64,000 bases of DNA, taken from positions 1 to 64,000 of the forward strand of contig NZ_MAXC01000005.1 of the NCBI RefSeq assembly GCF_001693485.1, given 5' to 3'. The stretch's first letter is position 1; each line of letters opens with the position of its first letter. This DNA comes from Bradyrhizobium sp. LMTR 3. Lineage in GTDB: Bacteria > Pseudomonadota > Alphaproteobacteria > Rhizobiales > Xanthobacteraceae. Below, in pieces: positions 55,459-63,905 of this stretch. The notes under the pieces are model-generated. The model searched no databases and had not been told where the DNA came from. It worked only from the letters and a program-made list of their open reading frames with translations. Both the position numbers and the translations under genes were made by a program.

Positions 55459-56052
55459 CTAGTGCTGCACGGCCCCCGGGAGCCCATAGGCTTCCATCTG
55501 TGCCCGAACCTGCGCCACATTGTGCCCGAGCACGACGATGTCGTGCTTTTTGCCGTCGACATCCCGGACGTGATCGCGCAGCAGGGCCTCGGCCCGGAAG
55601 CCAAGGCTCTCGAACAAGGCGATCGCCGCTTGCTGGTCGACGGTCATCTGCACCGACAGCTTTTCCAGCCCGGCGCCCAGCGCCAGCGCAAACGTTTCCT
55701 GCGATAGCGCCCGGCCGACCCCCTGCCCGCGGACATCAAGCGACACCACCATCCGGATCTCGCCGACATGGGGCGACCATGAATGCGGGTCGCGCACCAG
55801 CGTGCCGCAGCCGACCACCGTCCCCGCCTTCACCGCCAGCAGGCTTACGATCTGGCCGCGCTCGATCTCGTTGATCCAGGCCGAGAGCACCTTTGGCTGG
55901 CTGATGTTGCGCGGCAGAAACAAGAGATCATGCGTCGGGAGCTTTTGCGCAAATGCCAGCACGGCGGCTTCGTCCGCCCGCCCCATCATGCGGAATTCGA
56001 TCTCTCCGGAATCGGTCTTGACGTGGCGCGGATAGGAACGTGTCTCGCTCAT
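55459..56052 (-). CDS. GNAT-family N-acetyltransferase
   Basis: A 197-residue acetyl-CoA-dependent acyltransferase. The acetyl-CoA binding motif is VSLDVRGQGVGRALSQETFA (near residue 105), followed by AIALFESLGFRAEALLRDHV. Its ATG overlaps the phaC stop by four bases (ATGA), so it is translated together with the PHA synthase. The substrate is unknown; a link to PHA metabolism, for example modifying the synthase, is possible but only inferred. Confidence 0.88.
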   Translation of the reverse strand: MSETRSYPRHVKTDSGEIEFRMMGRADEAAVLAFAQKLPTHDLLFLPRNISQPKVLSAWINEIERGQIVSLLAVKAGTVVGCGTLVRDPHSWSPHVGEIRMVVSLDVRGQGVGRALSQETFALALGAGLEKLSVQMTVDQQAAIALFESLGFRAEALLRDHVRDVDGKKHDIVVLGHNVAQVRAQMEAYGLPGAVQH

Positions 56053-57131
56053 GTTGATCTCTTACCTAGCCAGGAATCCAGTTTCGGCCACAGCCGCTTG
56101 ATCGCGTTGGCGCCGGCGACGAGGCTGACGTGACCGCCCTTGAGGATCACCTCTTCCTTGTCGGTCGAACCGATCTTGGCGATCAGGTGCTTGGCCGCAT
56201 CATAGGGCACGATGTGGTCGTGTTCGGCGACCGCATGCAGGATCGGCACCTTGATCCTGGAAATATCCGCCGCACGCCCGCCGACCGACATGTTGCCGTT
56301 AAAGAGCTTGTTGTCCCACATCAGGTTCTTGGTGATGTCGCGGAAATACTCGCCCGCCAGTGGCAGCGTATCCGTCGCCCAGCGGTCGAACATCCGGTAC
56401 GACTTCACGAACTCGTCGTTCCAGATGTTTTCCCACAATTGCACCTGGCTGACGGTGCGCGACGCCGGCCGCAGCATTTCAAACGAGGACAGGATCATTT
56501 CGGGCGGCACATTGCCGACGCTATCGACGAGGCGATCGACGTCGAAATAGCGGCGGTCCGAAAAGTTCTGGAACAGCTTCATCTCGCGGAAATCGATCGG
56601 CGTGGTGAAGCAGATCAAATTCTTCATCGGCCCGTCATGGAAGATCGAGCCGTACAAGAGCGACAGCACGCCGCCGAAGCAATAGCCGATCACCGTAACG
56701 TCCTGCTCGCCGGAATCCTGCTGCACGCGGCGGACGCAGTCGGGGATGAAGTCGAGGACGTAGTCCTCCATCCGCAAGGATTTTTCTTCCGGCTTCGGCG
56801 CGCTCCAGTCCAGCATGTAGACGTCGTAGCCGCGCTTCAGCAGAAACTCGATAAAACTCTGGCCGGGCACCATGTCGAGGATGTAGCCGCGGTTGGTGGT
56901 CGCCATCACGATCAGGATCGGCACGCGGTAGATTTCGTCCGCAATCGGCCGATAGTGATAGAGGTTCATGGTGCCGCGGGCGGCCAGAATGTCCTTTGGC
57001 GTCGAGCCGAGCGAAGGGCCGGAGGTAGAAAAATATTCGACGCCCTTGATGCTACGCTGGATCGCGCGCTGCACCTCGGACTGGACCCGCTCCGAAATGG
57101 AAGCGAGATCGAGACCCGCGGGAGCGTTCAT
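56049..57131 (-). CDS. phaC: class III type PHA synthase, catalytic subunit
   Basis: A 360-residue polyhydroxyalkanoate synthase that joins 3-hydroxyacyl-CoA units into granule polymer. The lipase-like box is TVIGYCFGGVLSLL near residue 145 with the nucleophile Cys. The catalytic Asp is in AVAEHDHIVPYD near 305 and His in LKGGHVSLVAGA near 335. The length (about 360) is that of class III PhaC, which works with a PhaE partner, and not of the 600-residue class I enzyme. Start MNAPAGLDLA at 57131 overlaps the small phaE-like gene by four bases. Confidence 0.94.
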   Translation of the reverse strand: MNAPAGLDLASISERVQSEVQRAIQRSIKGVEYFSTSGPSLGSTPKDILAARGTMNLYHYRPIADEIYRVPILIVMATTNRGYILDMVPGQSFIEFLLKRGYDVYMLDWSAPKPEEKSLRMEDYVLDFIPDCVRRVQQDSGEQDVTVIGYCFGGVLSLLYGSIFHDGPMKNLICFTTPIDFREMKLFQNFSDRRYFDVDRLVDSVGNVPPEMILSSFEMLRPASRTVSQVQLWENIWNDEFVKSYRMFDRWATDTLPLAGEYFRDITKNLMWDNKLFNGNMSVGGRAADISRIKVPILHAVAEHDHIVPYDAAKHLIAKIGSTDKEEVILKGGHVSLVAGANAIKRLWPKLDSWLGKRST

Positions 57132-57508
57132 TTCTGCTCTCCCTCCGCGGGCGGACGCTTGGTGCGCGGCGGCCGCGGCGTGCCGTAGCCGCTCTCCGGC
57201 GCCAGCGAATTGTGGTGCACCTGATGCAACAACGCCTTGATCTCGTTGAGCTGGCCCTCGATCGCTTGCAGCCGCTCCGCCATGCCGACGAGCTGCGCCC
57301 GGCTCGGCAGGTTCATCGCCAGCAGGTATTTCTCCATCAGTTCGCCGAGCTGCTTCTGCGCGCCTGCGCTGACGCCGCCGACCTGGTTCATCATTTTTGA
57401 GAATTCGGGCGAGGCCATCGCCTGGTTGGCAAAGGAGTTGAACCCCTTCTCCATCTCCCCGATCATGGTCTGCCAGATCACGGCAGGATCGTTGCCTTTG
57501 TCGGCCAT
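57128..57508 (-). CDS. phaE: PhaE-like small subunit of the PHA synthase
   Basis: A 126-residue helical protein. Residues 1-90 are predicted helices (MIGEMEKGFNSFANQAMASP, ELMEKYLLAMNLPSRAQLVG then MAERLQAIEGQLNEI), and a Pro/Arg/Lys-rich tail follows. It is shorter than classical PhaE but has its MNLPSR-type motif and the coiled coil after it. Gene order and a four-base overlap with phaC support the role of partner subunit. Start MADKGND at 57508 has GAGAGGG upstream. Confidence 0.82.
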   Translation of the reverse strand: MADKGNDPAVIWQTMIGEMEKGFNSFANQAMASPEFSKMMNQVGGVSAGAQKQLGELMEKYLLAMNLPSRAQLVGMAERLQAIEGQLNEIKALLHQVHHNSLAPESGYGTPRPPRTKRPPAEGEQK

Positions 57509-57626
57509 TGGCGCCCTCTCCCGAAAGATTACGAGCGCTTGCCACGCTTCGCTTGTGTTTGGCCCATACCACACCGTTGCAGCGGGCCGGTCAACCGCGG
57601 CGACGTCTTCTGCGGTGCGGGAAACC

Positions 57627-57638
57627 GTGCCATAGTTA
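57627..57638 (-). promoter_or_regulatory. 12-base motif shared by two PHA control regions (copy 2)
   Basis: TAACTATGGCAC on the minus strand, about 120 bases before phaE and in the divergent region with the alpha/beta hydrolase gene. It is identical to the motif at 55283-55294. Confidence 0.35.
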
Positions 57639-57672
57639 CTGAAGCCAGATAACACTTGAGGGAAGACACGCG

Positions 57673-58587
57673 ATGCTCGCCCATCAGCCGCCTCAGATCG
57701 CCCGCGCCAACGGCATCGACATTTGCTACGAGATTTTCGGCGATCCGGCCGCGGAACCGATGCTCTTGATCATGGGGCTCGGCGCCCAGATGATCCATTG
57801 GGATGACGATTTCTGCCGCCAGCTCGCCGCGCGCGGCTTTCGCGTCATCCGCTTCGACAACCGCGACATCGGCAAATCCTCCCACCTTTCCGGCGGCAAG
57901 CGTTTGACTGCACTCGAACTCTTGAAGCAGCGGTTCCTGAAGATCCCGGTCGCGTCGACCTACAAGCTGATCGACATGGCCAAGGACACCGTCGGCCTGA
58001 TGGACGTGCTCGGTATCAAATCGGCGCACCTCGTCGGCGCGTCGATGGGCGGCATGATCGCACAGGAAGTCGCGCTCTCATTCCCGCAGCGGGTGCGCTC
58101 GCTGACCTCGATCATGTCGACGACGGGCAACCCCAAGCTCCCGCCACCGACGCGGGAGGCGAGCGCCGTGCTGATGGCGCCGCCGCCGCGGACGAAGGAG
58201 GAGTATTTCGACCGGTTCGCCCAGACCTGGAAAGTGCTGCGCGTCGGCTCGTTCCCGGAAGACGAGGCCCTCGACCCAGCGCGTGCCGCCCGCACCTACG
58301 AGCGCGGCCTCAATCCGAACGGCGTCGGCCGGCAGTTGCGGGCGGTGCTCGCCTCCGGCAGCCGCAAGGAACGGTTGCATCACCTGAAGATCCCGACGCT
58401 CGTCATTCACGGCACCGTCGACCCGCTGGTGCGCCCCGAAGGCGGCAAGGATACCGCGGCATCGATCCCCGGCGCAAAGCTCCTGATGATCGAAGGCATG
58501 GGCCACGCGTTGCCGATCCCGATGTGGCCGCAGATCATCAACGCGATCGCCGGGCACGCGCAGGGTGCGGCGGCGAAGGCGGCGTAG
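57673..58587 (+). CDS. alpha/beta hydrolase divergent from phaE
   Basis: A 304-residue hydrolase. It starts with NGIDICYEIFGDPAAEPMLL, then IMGLGAQMIHWDDDF (oxyanion region) and RFDNRDIGKSS. The nucleophile Ser is in LVGASMGGMIAQEVAL near residue 123, Asp in VIHGTVDPLVRPEGG near 245 and His in GMGHALPIPMW near 277. GAGGGAAG lies 8 bases before the ATG. The place next to phaEC suggests an esterase or depolymerase-like role in PHA metabolism, but the sequence does not prove it. Confidence 0.88.
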   Translation: MLAHQPPQIARANGIDICYEIFGDPAAEPMLLIMGLGAQMIHWDDDFCRQLAARGFRVIRFDNRDIGKSSHLSGGKRLTALELLKQRFLKIPVASTYKLIDMAKDTVGLMDVLGIKSAHLVGASMGGMIAQEVALSFPQRVRSLTSIMSTTGNPKLPPPTREASAVLMAPPPRTKEEYFDRFAQTWKVLRVGSFPEDEALDPARAARTYERGLNPNGVGRQLRAVLASGSRKERLHHLKIPTLVIHGTVDPLVRPEGGKDTAASIPGAKLLMIEGMGHALPIPMWPQIINAIAGHAQGAAAKAA

Positions 58588-58590
58588 CCA

Positions 58591-58682
58591 GTAGGGTGGG
58601 CAAAGGCGCACTTGCGCCGTGCCCACCATGCATCCAAATAGCCGGTGGAAATGGTGGGCACGCTTCGCTCTGCCCACCCTAC
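58591..58682. repeat. palindromic intergenic repeat, family A (copy 6)
   Basis: GTAGGGTGGGCAAAGGCGCA and GGTGGGCACGCTTCGCTCTG then CCCACCCTAC, between two convergent genes. It begins three bases after the hydrolase stop. Confidence 0.85.
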
Positions 58683-58686
58683 CTTC

Positions 58687-59361
58687 TTAACTCTTCGTCG
58701 CGATCCAGATCACGTGGCGCACGCCGCGGCCTTTGCCGGTGGCGCGAATGTTGACTTCATTGACGTCGAAGCCCGCGGTGCGAAGACGTTTTGCGAATGC
58801 GGGATTGGGTCCTGACGACCATACGGCCAGGATGCCGCCCGGTCGCAGTGCGGCGTGCGTCGCACGCAAGCCAGCAGCGCTGTAGAGAGCATCGTTGGCC
58901 TCACGAGTAAGCCCCTCCGGTCCATTGTCGACATCGAGCAGAATGGCATCGAACGTCGAACGATGCGACCGGATGATGTCGGTGACATCCGTCTCGCGAA
59001 TGCTGACGCGGGAATCGTCCAAGCTGTCGCCAAAGATTTCCGCCATCGGGCCTCGGGCCCAATTGACTACCGCCGGCACCAGCTCCGCCACCACGATCTG
59101 CGCTTGATTGCCGAGCCCGGCGAGCGCGGCACGCAGCGTAAAGCCCATGCCCAATCCGCCGATCAGTACATGCGGCTTAGCGACGTTTTCGATCTTCTTC
59201 GCAGCGAGCGTCGCGAGCGCGGCTTCCGAGCCCGACAGGCGACTGTTCATCAACTCGTTGCTGCCCAGCTTGATGGAAAACTCCGTGCCGCGGCGCATCA
59301 GGCGGAGTTCGCTGCCGGTGCCAGGAATGCGGGCGGTGTCGAGCTTTTCCCAGGGAATCAT
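58687..59361 (-). CDS. spermidine synthase-like methyltransferase-fold protein
   Basis: A 224-residue protein with the SAM-binding Rossmann fold of spermidine synthase-like proteins: VLIGGLGMGFTLRAALAGLG (residues 66-85), VVAELVPAVVNWARGP (near 92), DAILLDVDNGPEGL (near 140) and LRPGGILAVWSSGP (near 175). The polyamine-binding residues of true spermidine synthases are not clear, so the substrate is open. It is convergent with the alpha/beta hydrolase gene. Confidence 0.85.
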   Translation of the reverse strand: MIPWEKLDTARIPGTGSELRLMRRGTEFSIKLGSNELMNSRLSGSEAALATLAAKKIENVAKPHVLIGGLGMGFTLRAALAGLGNQAQIVVAELVPAVVNWARGPMAEIFGDSLDDSRVSIRETDVTDIIRSHRSTFDAILLDVDNGPEGLTREANDALYSAAGLRATHAALRPGGILAVWSSGPNPAFAKRLRTAGFDVNEVNIRATGKGRGVRHVIWIATKS

Positions 59362-59390
59362 GTGGAAGCTTTAGCATAGTCCGCAGAACC

Positions 59391-59476
59391 GTAGGGTGGG
59401 CAAAGCGAAGCGTGCCCACCAACTTCGACGTGCGCAAGCATGGTGGGCACGGCGCTACGCGCCTTTGCCCACCCTA
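59391..59476. repeat. palindromic intergenic repeat, family A (copy 7)
   Basis: Short version of family A, nearly the same as at 12643-12730. It lies between the spermidine-synthase-like gene and the P450 gene, both on the minus strand. Confidence 0.85.
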
Positions 59477-59496
59477 CGATTTACGATTTACAAGAT

Positions 59497-62400
59497 TCAT
59501 CCGCCCGCCCAGACGTCCAGCACGTAGCGGTTCTTGGTGCCGAGATCGTCGATCCAGCGCAGGCCGGCATCGGCGTCGGCGCCGGACTTTTCGCGATAGA
59601 TCGCAACCAGCGCGGCCTTGACGTCCGGCTCCATCTTGCCGCCGTCGCCGCAGACATAGACGATCGCGCCCTGCTCGATCAAGCTCCAGACCCGGTTCTT
59701 TTGCGCCGCCACCTGATGCTGCACATAGGTCTTCGGCCCGTCGGCGCGCGAGAAGGCGGTGTGCAGCTCAGTGATGCCGTCGATCGCGAAGGCCTTCAGG
59801 TCATCCGCGTAGAGAAAGTCCTGTTCGGGATGGCGGCAGCCGAAGAACAGCATCGCCGGGCCGAGCTTCGCGCCCTGCGCCTTGCGATGCGCGCGCTCCT
59901 GCAGGAAGCCGCGGAACGGTGCCAGCCCCGTACCGGGACCGATCATGATCACGGGCTGGGCCGGATCGTCCGGCAGCCGGAAGCCGGCCTTGGTCTCGCG
60001 TATGGTCGCATGCACGATATCGCCGACGCGGCGGCCGGACAGATAGTTCGAGCAGACGCCCTTGTAGACGCCACGCCCCGAACTCGCGGGCGATTCCACC
60101 ACGCCGACCGTGACGCTGCAGCGCGACGGATCGATCGAAGGCGACGATGAGATCGAATAGTAGCGCGGCGCCAAGACCGACAGCATTTCCAGATAGGCGT
60201 GGAATGGCAGTTCGCAGGCCGGATGCTCTTCCAGGAGATCGAACACCGACTTGCGCCTGGCCAGCACGTCCGATCGGTAACGTTCGGTGGAAGCATCGTC
60301 GTCGCCGACGTAGCCGAGCAGCTTCGGCTTGGTGACGGGACAGCGCGTGTGTTCCGACATGATCTGGATCTGCTTGCGGGTCGCGATCTGCTGCAACTCG
60401 ACGAACTCGGTCAGCAACCTCCCAACCGACACGGCATCGCCCACCGGCAATTGCGCGCGGCGGCCTTCGGCTACGTGCAGCCGGATCTGGTCGGCGGGGA
60501 GGAAGCCAAAACGGCGCGCGACGGAATCGACCAGCGCCGGATCGTTGCGCGGCACTACGCTCAGGTGGTCACCGACGCGGAAGGTGACGCCCGGCGGCAA
60601 TTCCACCTCGATGTGGCGGGTCGAGCGGTCGGAAGGACTGGCGCCGGCCTTGTTCTGCAGTTCGGAATTCACCAGCACCTTCATCGGCGCGACGCCGCCC
60701 TGCGCGACGATGGTGTGAACGGCCGATGGCGCCACCGGCTCGATCGAATAAAGCGGCGCGTCGTCGGCGCTGCGAGCGAAGCCGGAATCGACCCCCAGCT
60801 CCTTCATGGCCGCGGGTGCTGCCGCCGCGAACCATTTTTCGAACTGGCCGTCGAGATCGCTGCGGGCGTCGCCCTCGCCGCGGCCGTAGAGGCTGCGCGC
60901 ACCGTGCGCCGCCAACTGCTCGTCGATCATGCGCGGCACGGATTGATAGGTCGCAGCCCAGTCGCTGTTGCCGCAGCCGAACACGGCGTATCGTACCTTG
61001 GCGAATGCGTCTTTTGGCAGGCCGCTGTCCAGCCACTTGACGAACTGCGTGGCGTTGTCGGGGGCTGCGCCATTGTAGGAAGCGCAAAAGATCATCAGCG
61101 CGCCCTGCTCCGGCAGTTTGCCGACGTGATCGTCGAGCGCGCCGAGTTTTGTGGCGAAGCCGTTGACCTCGGCGAGGTCAGCCACCCGCGTCGCCAGCTC
61201 TTCCGCGGTGCCGAGATTTGAGCCATAGAGCACCAACAGCGGCGTGTTGTGGCCCGGGCGGGTCCGCGCCTGCGGCGCCGCCGCGCTTGAGGCAGCGGCC
61301 GCAACAGCGGTACGGCCGGCGAAGGCGCCACGGTCCTTGTCGGCGCGCGGGCGCACCTTGATCTTGAAACCATCCGGCTTGACGGTGAGCGTTTCCTTCA
61401 GGTGCATCTGGTAGCGATGCACATCGATCAGCTTGAAGCGCTGCAGGATCATGCCGATCGCCAGCGCCGCCTCGTGCATCGCAAAGCCGCGGCCGATGCA
61501 GGCGCGCTGGCCGTTGCCGAACGGCTTCCAGGCATTGATCGGCCGCTTGGCCTCGGCCTCGCGGCTGAAATTCTCGGGATCGAAGACGTCCGGGTTCGGA
61601 CCCCAGACGCTGGGGTCACGGTGCAGCGCCATCACGAGCACGGTGATGAACGTATTCTTCTTCAGCTTGTACTTGCCGCCGCCGATGGCCTCGTCCTGAA
61701 GCGGCGTAATGCCATAGGCGGGCGCCGGCGGCCACATCCGCAGCGCTTCCTTCAACACTTGCGTGATGTAAGTGAGCTGCGTGACCTGCTGATAGGTCGG
61801 CTTGGCGTTGATGTCCGGTCCGAGCACCCGGTCGACTTCCTCATAGGCCTTTTTCAGCACCTCCGGATGCTTGAGCAGCGCGTAGATCGTGCACGAGAGA
61901 AGTCCGCTGGTGGTCTCGTGGCCGGCAATCAGGAAGGTGTTGATCTGGTAGCGGATGTTGATGTCGTCGAGCTGCTCGCCGGTCGAGCGGTCGATGCCGG
62001 TCATCATCGCGCCCAGCATGTCCTTCTTGGCCTCAGTGGCTTCCGCATTGCCGCGGCGCTCGGCGATGATCTCGTCGACCATCTTGTTCATGAAGGCGAC
62101 GTCCTGGGCCAGCGTCTTGCGCCGCTTCTGCATCCACAGATTTTCCAGCGGCAGCCCGCGGGTCATCATGATGGTCTCGAGCGAGCGCACGAGCGACTCC
62201 ACGAACGGGTGATAGTCGCGGCGGTAGAACGAATTGAAACGGTAGTCGAAGCCGCAGAGACCAATCGTGTCGAGCGTCAGCGCCGTCATGTCGTGCACGA
62301 CGTCGATCTCCTCGTCGGCGTTGAGCCGCTCCCATTTCTTCACGAGTTGCTCGGCGATATCGACCATGCTCGGGTGATAGGATTGCATCGCGCGGTTGCC

Positions 62401-62736
62401 GAACGGCTGCAGCAGGATGTTGTGCGCCTTGCTCCAGTTCGGCTCTGTCGTGTCGGCGGTAAACAGCCCGTCGCCGCCGACGGCACGAACTCGGCGCAGC
62501 GAACCGCGCACCGTCTTGTCGAAACGCTTCTCGTCGGAGAGTTCGTCGATCAGAGCGTGGCCGGAGACAATCACGATCGGCGCGCCCATCATGTCGAGCC
62601 AGAAGATCGGTCCGAGTTCCTTGGACAGCTTGACCAGATGCTGCACCGGCGCGTTCGGGTCCAGCGACAGCATGTTGCCGACGACGGGCTTCTTCGGCGG
62701 ATGCGGGATCGGACTGAGTTTATTGGTGGACGCCAT
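59497..62736 (-). CDS. self-sufficient cytochrome P450 - NADPH reductase fusion (CYP102-like)
   Basis: A 1079-residue P450BM3-type enzyme that needs only NADPH and oxygen to oxidise its substrate. Residues 1-465 form the haem domain, with oxygen-activating Thr275 in AGHETTSG, ExxR at Glu330/Arg333, and haem Cys413 in PFGNGQRACIGRGFA. An Ala-rich linker (470-495) leads to the flavodoxin domain (LLVLYGSNLGTAEELATRVA near 500), then the FAD domain (RYYSISSSPS) and NADPH domain (GPGTGLAPFRGFLQER), ending with the stacking Trp1077. Phe92 matches Phe87 of BM3, but BM3 Arg47 and Tyr51 are Ala52 and Ile56. AGGGGAGAC is upstream of the ATG at 62736. Confidence 0.96.
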   Translation of the reverse strand: MASTNKLSPIPHPPKKPVVGNMLSLDPNAPVQHLVKLSKELGPIFWLDMMGAPIVIVSGHALIDELSDEKRFDKTVRGSLRRVRAVGGDGLFTADTTEPNWSKAHNILLQPFGNRAMQSYHPSMVDIAEQLVKKWERLNADEEIDVVHDMTALTLDTIGLCGFDYRFNSFYRRDYHPFVESLVRSLETIMMTRGLPLENLWMQKRRKTLAQDVAFMNKMVDEIIAERRGNAEATEAKKDMLGAMMTGIDRSTGEQLDDINIRYQINTFLIAGHETTSGLLSCTIYALLKHPEVLKKAYEEVDRVLGPDINAKPTYQQVTQLTYITQVLKEALRMWPPAPAYGITPLQDEAIGGGKYKLKKNTFITVLVMALHRDPSVWGPNPDVFDPENFSREAEAKRPINAWKPFGNGQRACIGRGFAMHEAALAIGMILQRFKLIDVHRYQMHLKETLTVKPDGFKIKVRPRADKDRGAFAGRTAVAAAASSAAAPQARTRPGHNTPLLVLYGSNLGTAEELATRVADLAEVNGFATKLGALDDHVGKLPEQGALMIFCASYNGAAPDNATQFVKWLDSGLPKDAFAKVRYAVFGCGNSDWAATYQSVPRMIDEQLAAHGARSLYGRGEGDARSDLDGQFEKWFAAAAPAAMKELGVDSGFARSADDAPLYSIEPVAPSAVHTIVAQGGVAPMKVLVNSELQNKAGASPSDRSTRHIEVELPPGVTFRVGDHLSVVPRNDPALVDSVARRFGFLPADQIRLHVAEGRRAQLPVGDAVSVGRLLTEFVELQQIATRKQIQIMSEHTRCPVTKPKLLGYVGDDDASTERYRSDVLARRKSVFDLLEEHPACELPFHAYLEMLSVLAPRYYSISSSPSIDPSRCSVTVGVVESPASSGRGVYKGVCSNYLSGRRVGDIVHATIRETKAGFRLPDDPAQPVIMIGPGTGLAPFRGFLQERAHRKAQGAKLGPAMLFFGCRHPEQDFLYADDLKAFAIDGITELHTAFSRADGPKTYVQHQVAAQKNRVWSLIEQGAIVYVCGDGGKMEPDVKAALVAIYREKSGADADAGLRWIDDLGTKNRYVLDVWAGG

Positions 62737-62773
62737 TGTCGAAGTGTCTCCCCTGCCTAATCCCATCCACGCC

Positions 62774-62853
62774 GTCATTCCGGGGCGAGGCGAAGCATCG
62801 AACTCGGAATTTCGAGATTCCGGGTCTGGTCCTTCGGACCATCCCGGAATGAC
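62774..62853. repeat. palindromic intergenic repeat, family D (copy 3)
   Basis: GTCATTCCGGGGCGAGGCGA at the left, a TCGAGATTCCGGG centre, and GGTCCTTCGGACCATCCCGG then AATGAC at the right. It lies between the epoxide hydrolase and P450 genes. Confidence 0.85.
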
Positions 62854-62900
62854 GGCGCAAGTTTCCGCTCGCTTTCGCAATGACGGCCGATTATGCGGAC

Positions 62901-63896
62901 CTAGCCAAATCTTTTTCTACGCCATTCGATCAGCTTGCTACTGACCTCGTCCGGCTTTTCCTGCTGCGTCCAATGGCCGCTGTCGCGCACGAGATATTTC
63001 TCGAGGTCCGGCACCAGCTTCTCCATCCCCTCGGTCGCCGATGGCGGCAGCACCGCGTCGTTCTCGGCCATGATCATCAGCGACGGCACGCGGACGGTAT
63101 GGTCGAGCCCTTCCGCGCGCTCCCAGTTGCGGGAAAAATTGCGGTACCAGTTGATGCCGCCGGTGAAGCCGGTCTTGGTGAAGGTGTCGACGAATACCTG
63201 CTTTTCTTCCGCCGACAGGATCGGCGTGCGCGGATCGTGCTTGGCATCGTAATTCGCGATCATCTGTGGAAACGCCAGATTGAGACGCGCTGATGCGCCG
63301 ACACCCGCAATCGGCTGCTCCTCCGGCGTCCCCGGGGGCCGTGCCACCGGCCTGCGCATGAACGCGTCAAAGGTCTGCTCGACGCGGCTGCCGAAGATCC
63401 TGTCAGGCTCGCGGCCAGGGTCCTGGAATTGCACGATGTACATTTTGTCGCCGAAGCGCTGCCGAAACAGCTCGATCGGATCGGCCGGCATGCGATCCCA
63501 ATGCGGGGTGTTGACGCCGACGACACCGGCGACGCGATCGAGATGACGCAGCGGCATCTGCCAGACGACGAAGCCGCCCCAGTCGTGGCCGACGAAGATC
63601 GCCTTGTCGATTTGGAGATGATCGAGCAGACCGACGAGATCGCCGGTCAGATGCTCCATGTCGTAATCCTCGACCGGCTCGGGGCGGTCGGTCGCGCCAT
63701 AGCCGCGCTGATCCGGCGCAATCACCCGGATGCCGGCCTCGCTCAGCGCCTTGATCTGGTGCCGCCAGGAGAACGCGATCTCCGGCCAGCCATGGCAGAG
63801 GATGACCGGCGGCTTGTCCGATTTGGGCCCCGCCTCGTAATAGCCCATGCGAATACCGTTCACCTCGGCGAATTGCAGCGGCGGCATTTCAATCAT
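62901..63896 (-). CDS. epoxide hydrolase (alpha/beta hydrolase)
   Basis: A 331-residue hydrolase of the epoxide hydrolase group. The oxyanion motif is ILCHGWPEIAFSWRHQ (near residue 32), and the nucleophile is Asp in IFVGHDWGGFVVWQMPL (near 105). The lid contains NWYRNFSRNW with the possible epoxide-activating Tyr, and the final His is in VRDSGHWTQQEKP. An Asp nucleophile rather than Ser fits epoxide or haloalkane substrates. It starts 9 bases after the preceding gene and is transcribed toward the P450 gene, so epoxides made by the P450 may be its substrates (inference). Confidence 0.9.
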   Translation of the reverse strand: MIEMPPLQFAEVNGIRMGYYEAGPKSDKPPVILCHGWPEIAFSWRHQIKALSEAGIRVIAPDQRGYGATDRPEPVEDYDMEHLTGDLVGLLDHLQIDKAIFVGHDWGGFVVWQMPLRHLDRVAGVVGVNTPHWDRMPADPIELFRQRFGDKMYIVQFQDPGREPDRIFGSRVEQTFDAFMRRPVARPPGTPEEQPIAGVGASARLNLAFPQMIANYDAKHDPRTPILSAEEKQVFVDTFTKTGFTGGINWYRNFSRNWERAEGLDHTVRVPSLMIMAENDAVLPPSATEGMEKLVPDLEKYLVRDSGHWTQQEKPDEVSSKLIEWRRKRFG

Positions 63897-63905
63897 GTCA
63901 GCCCC

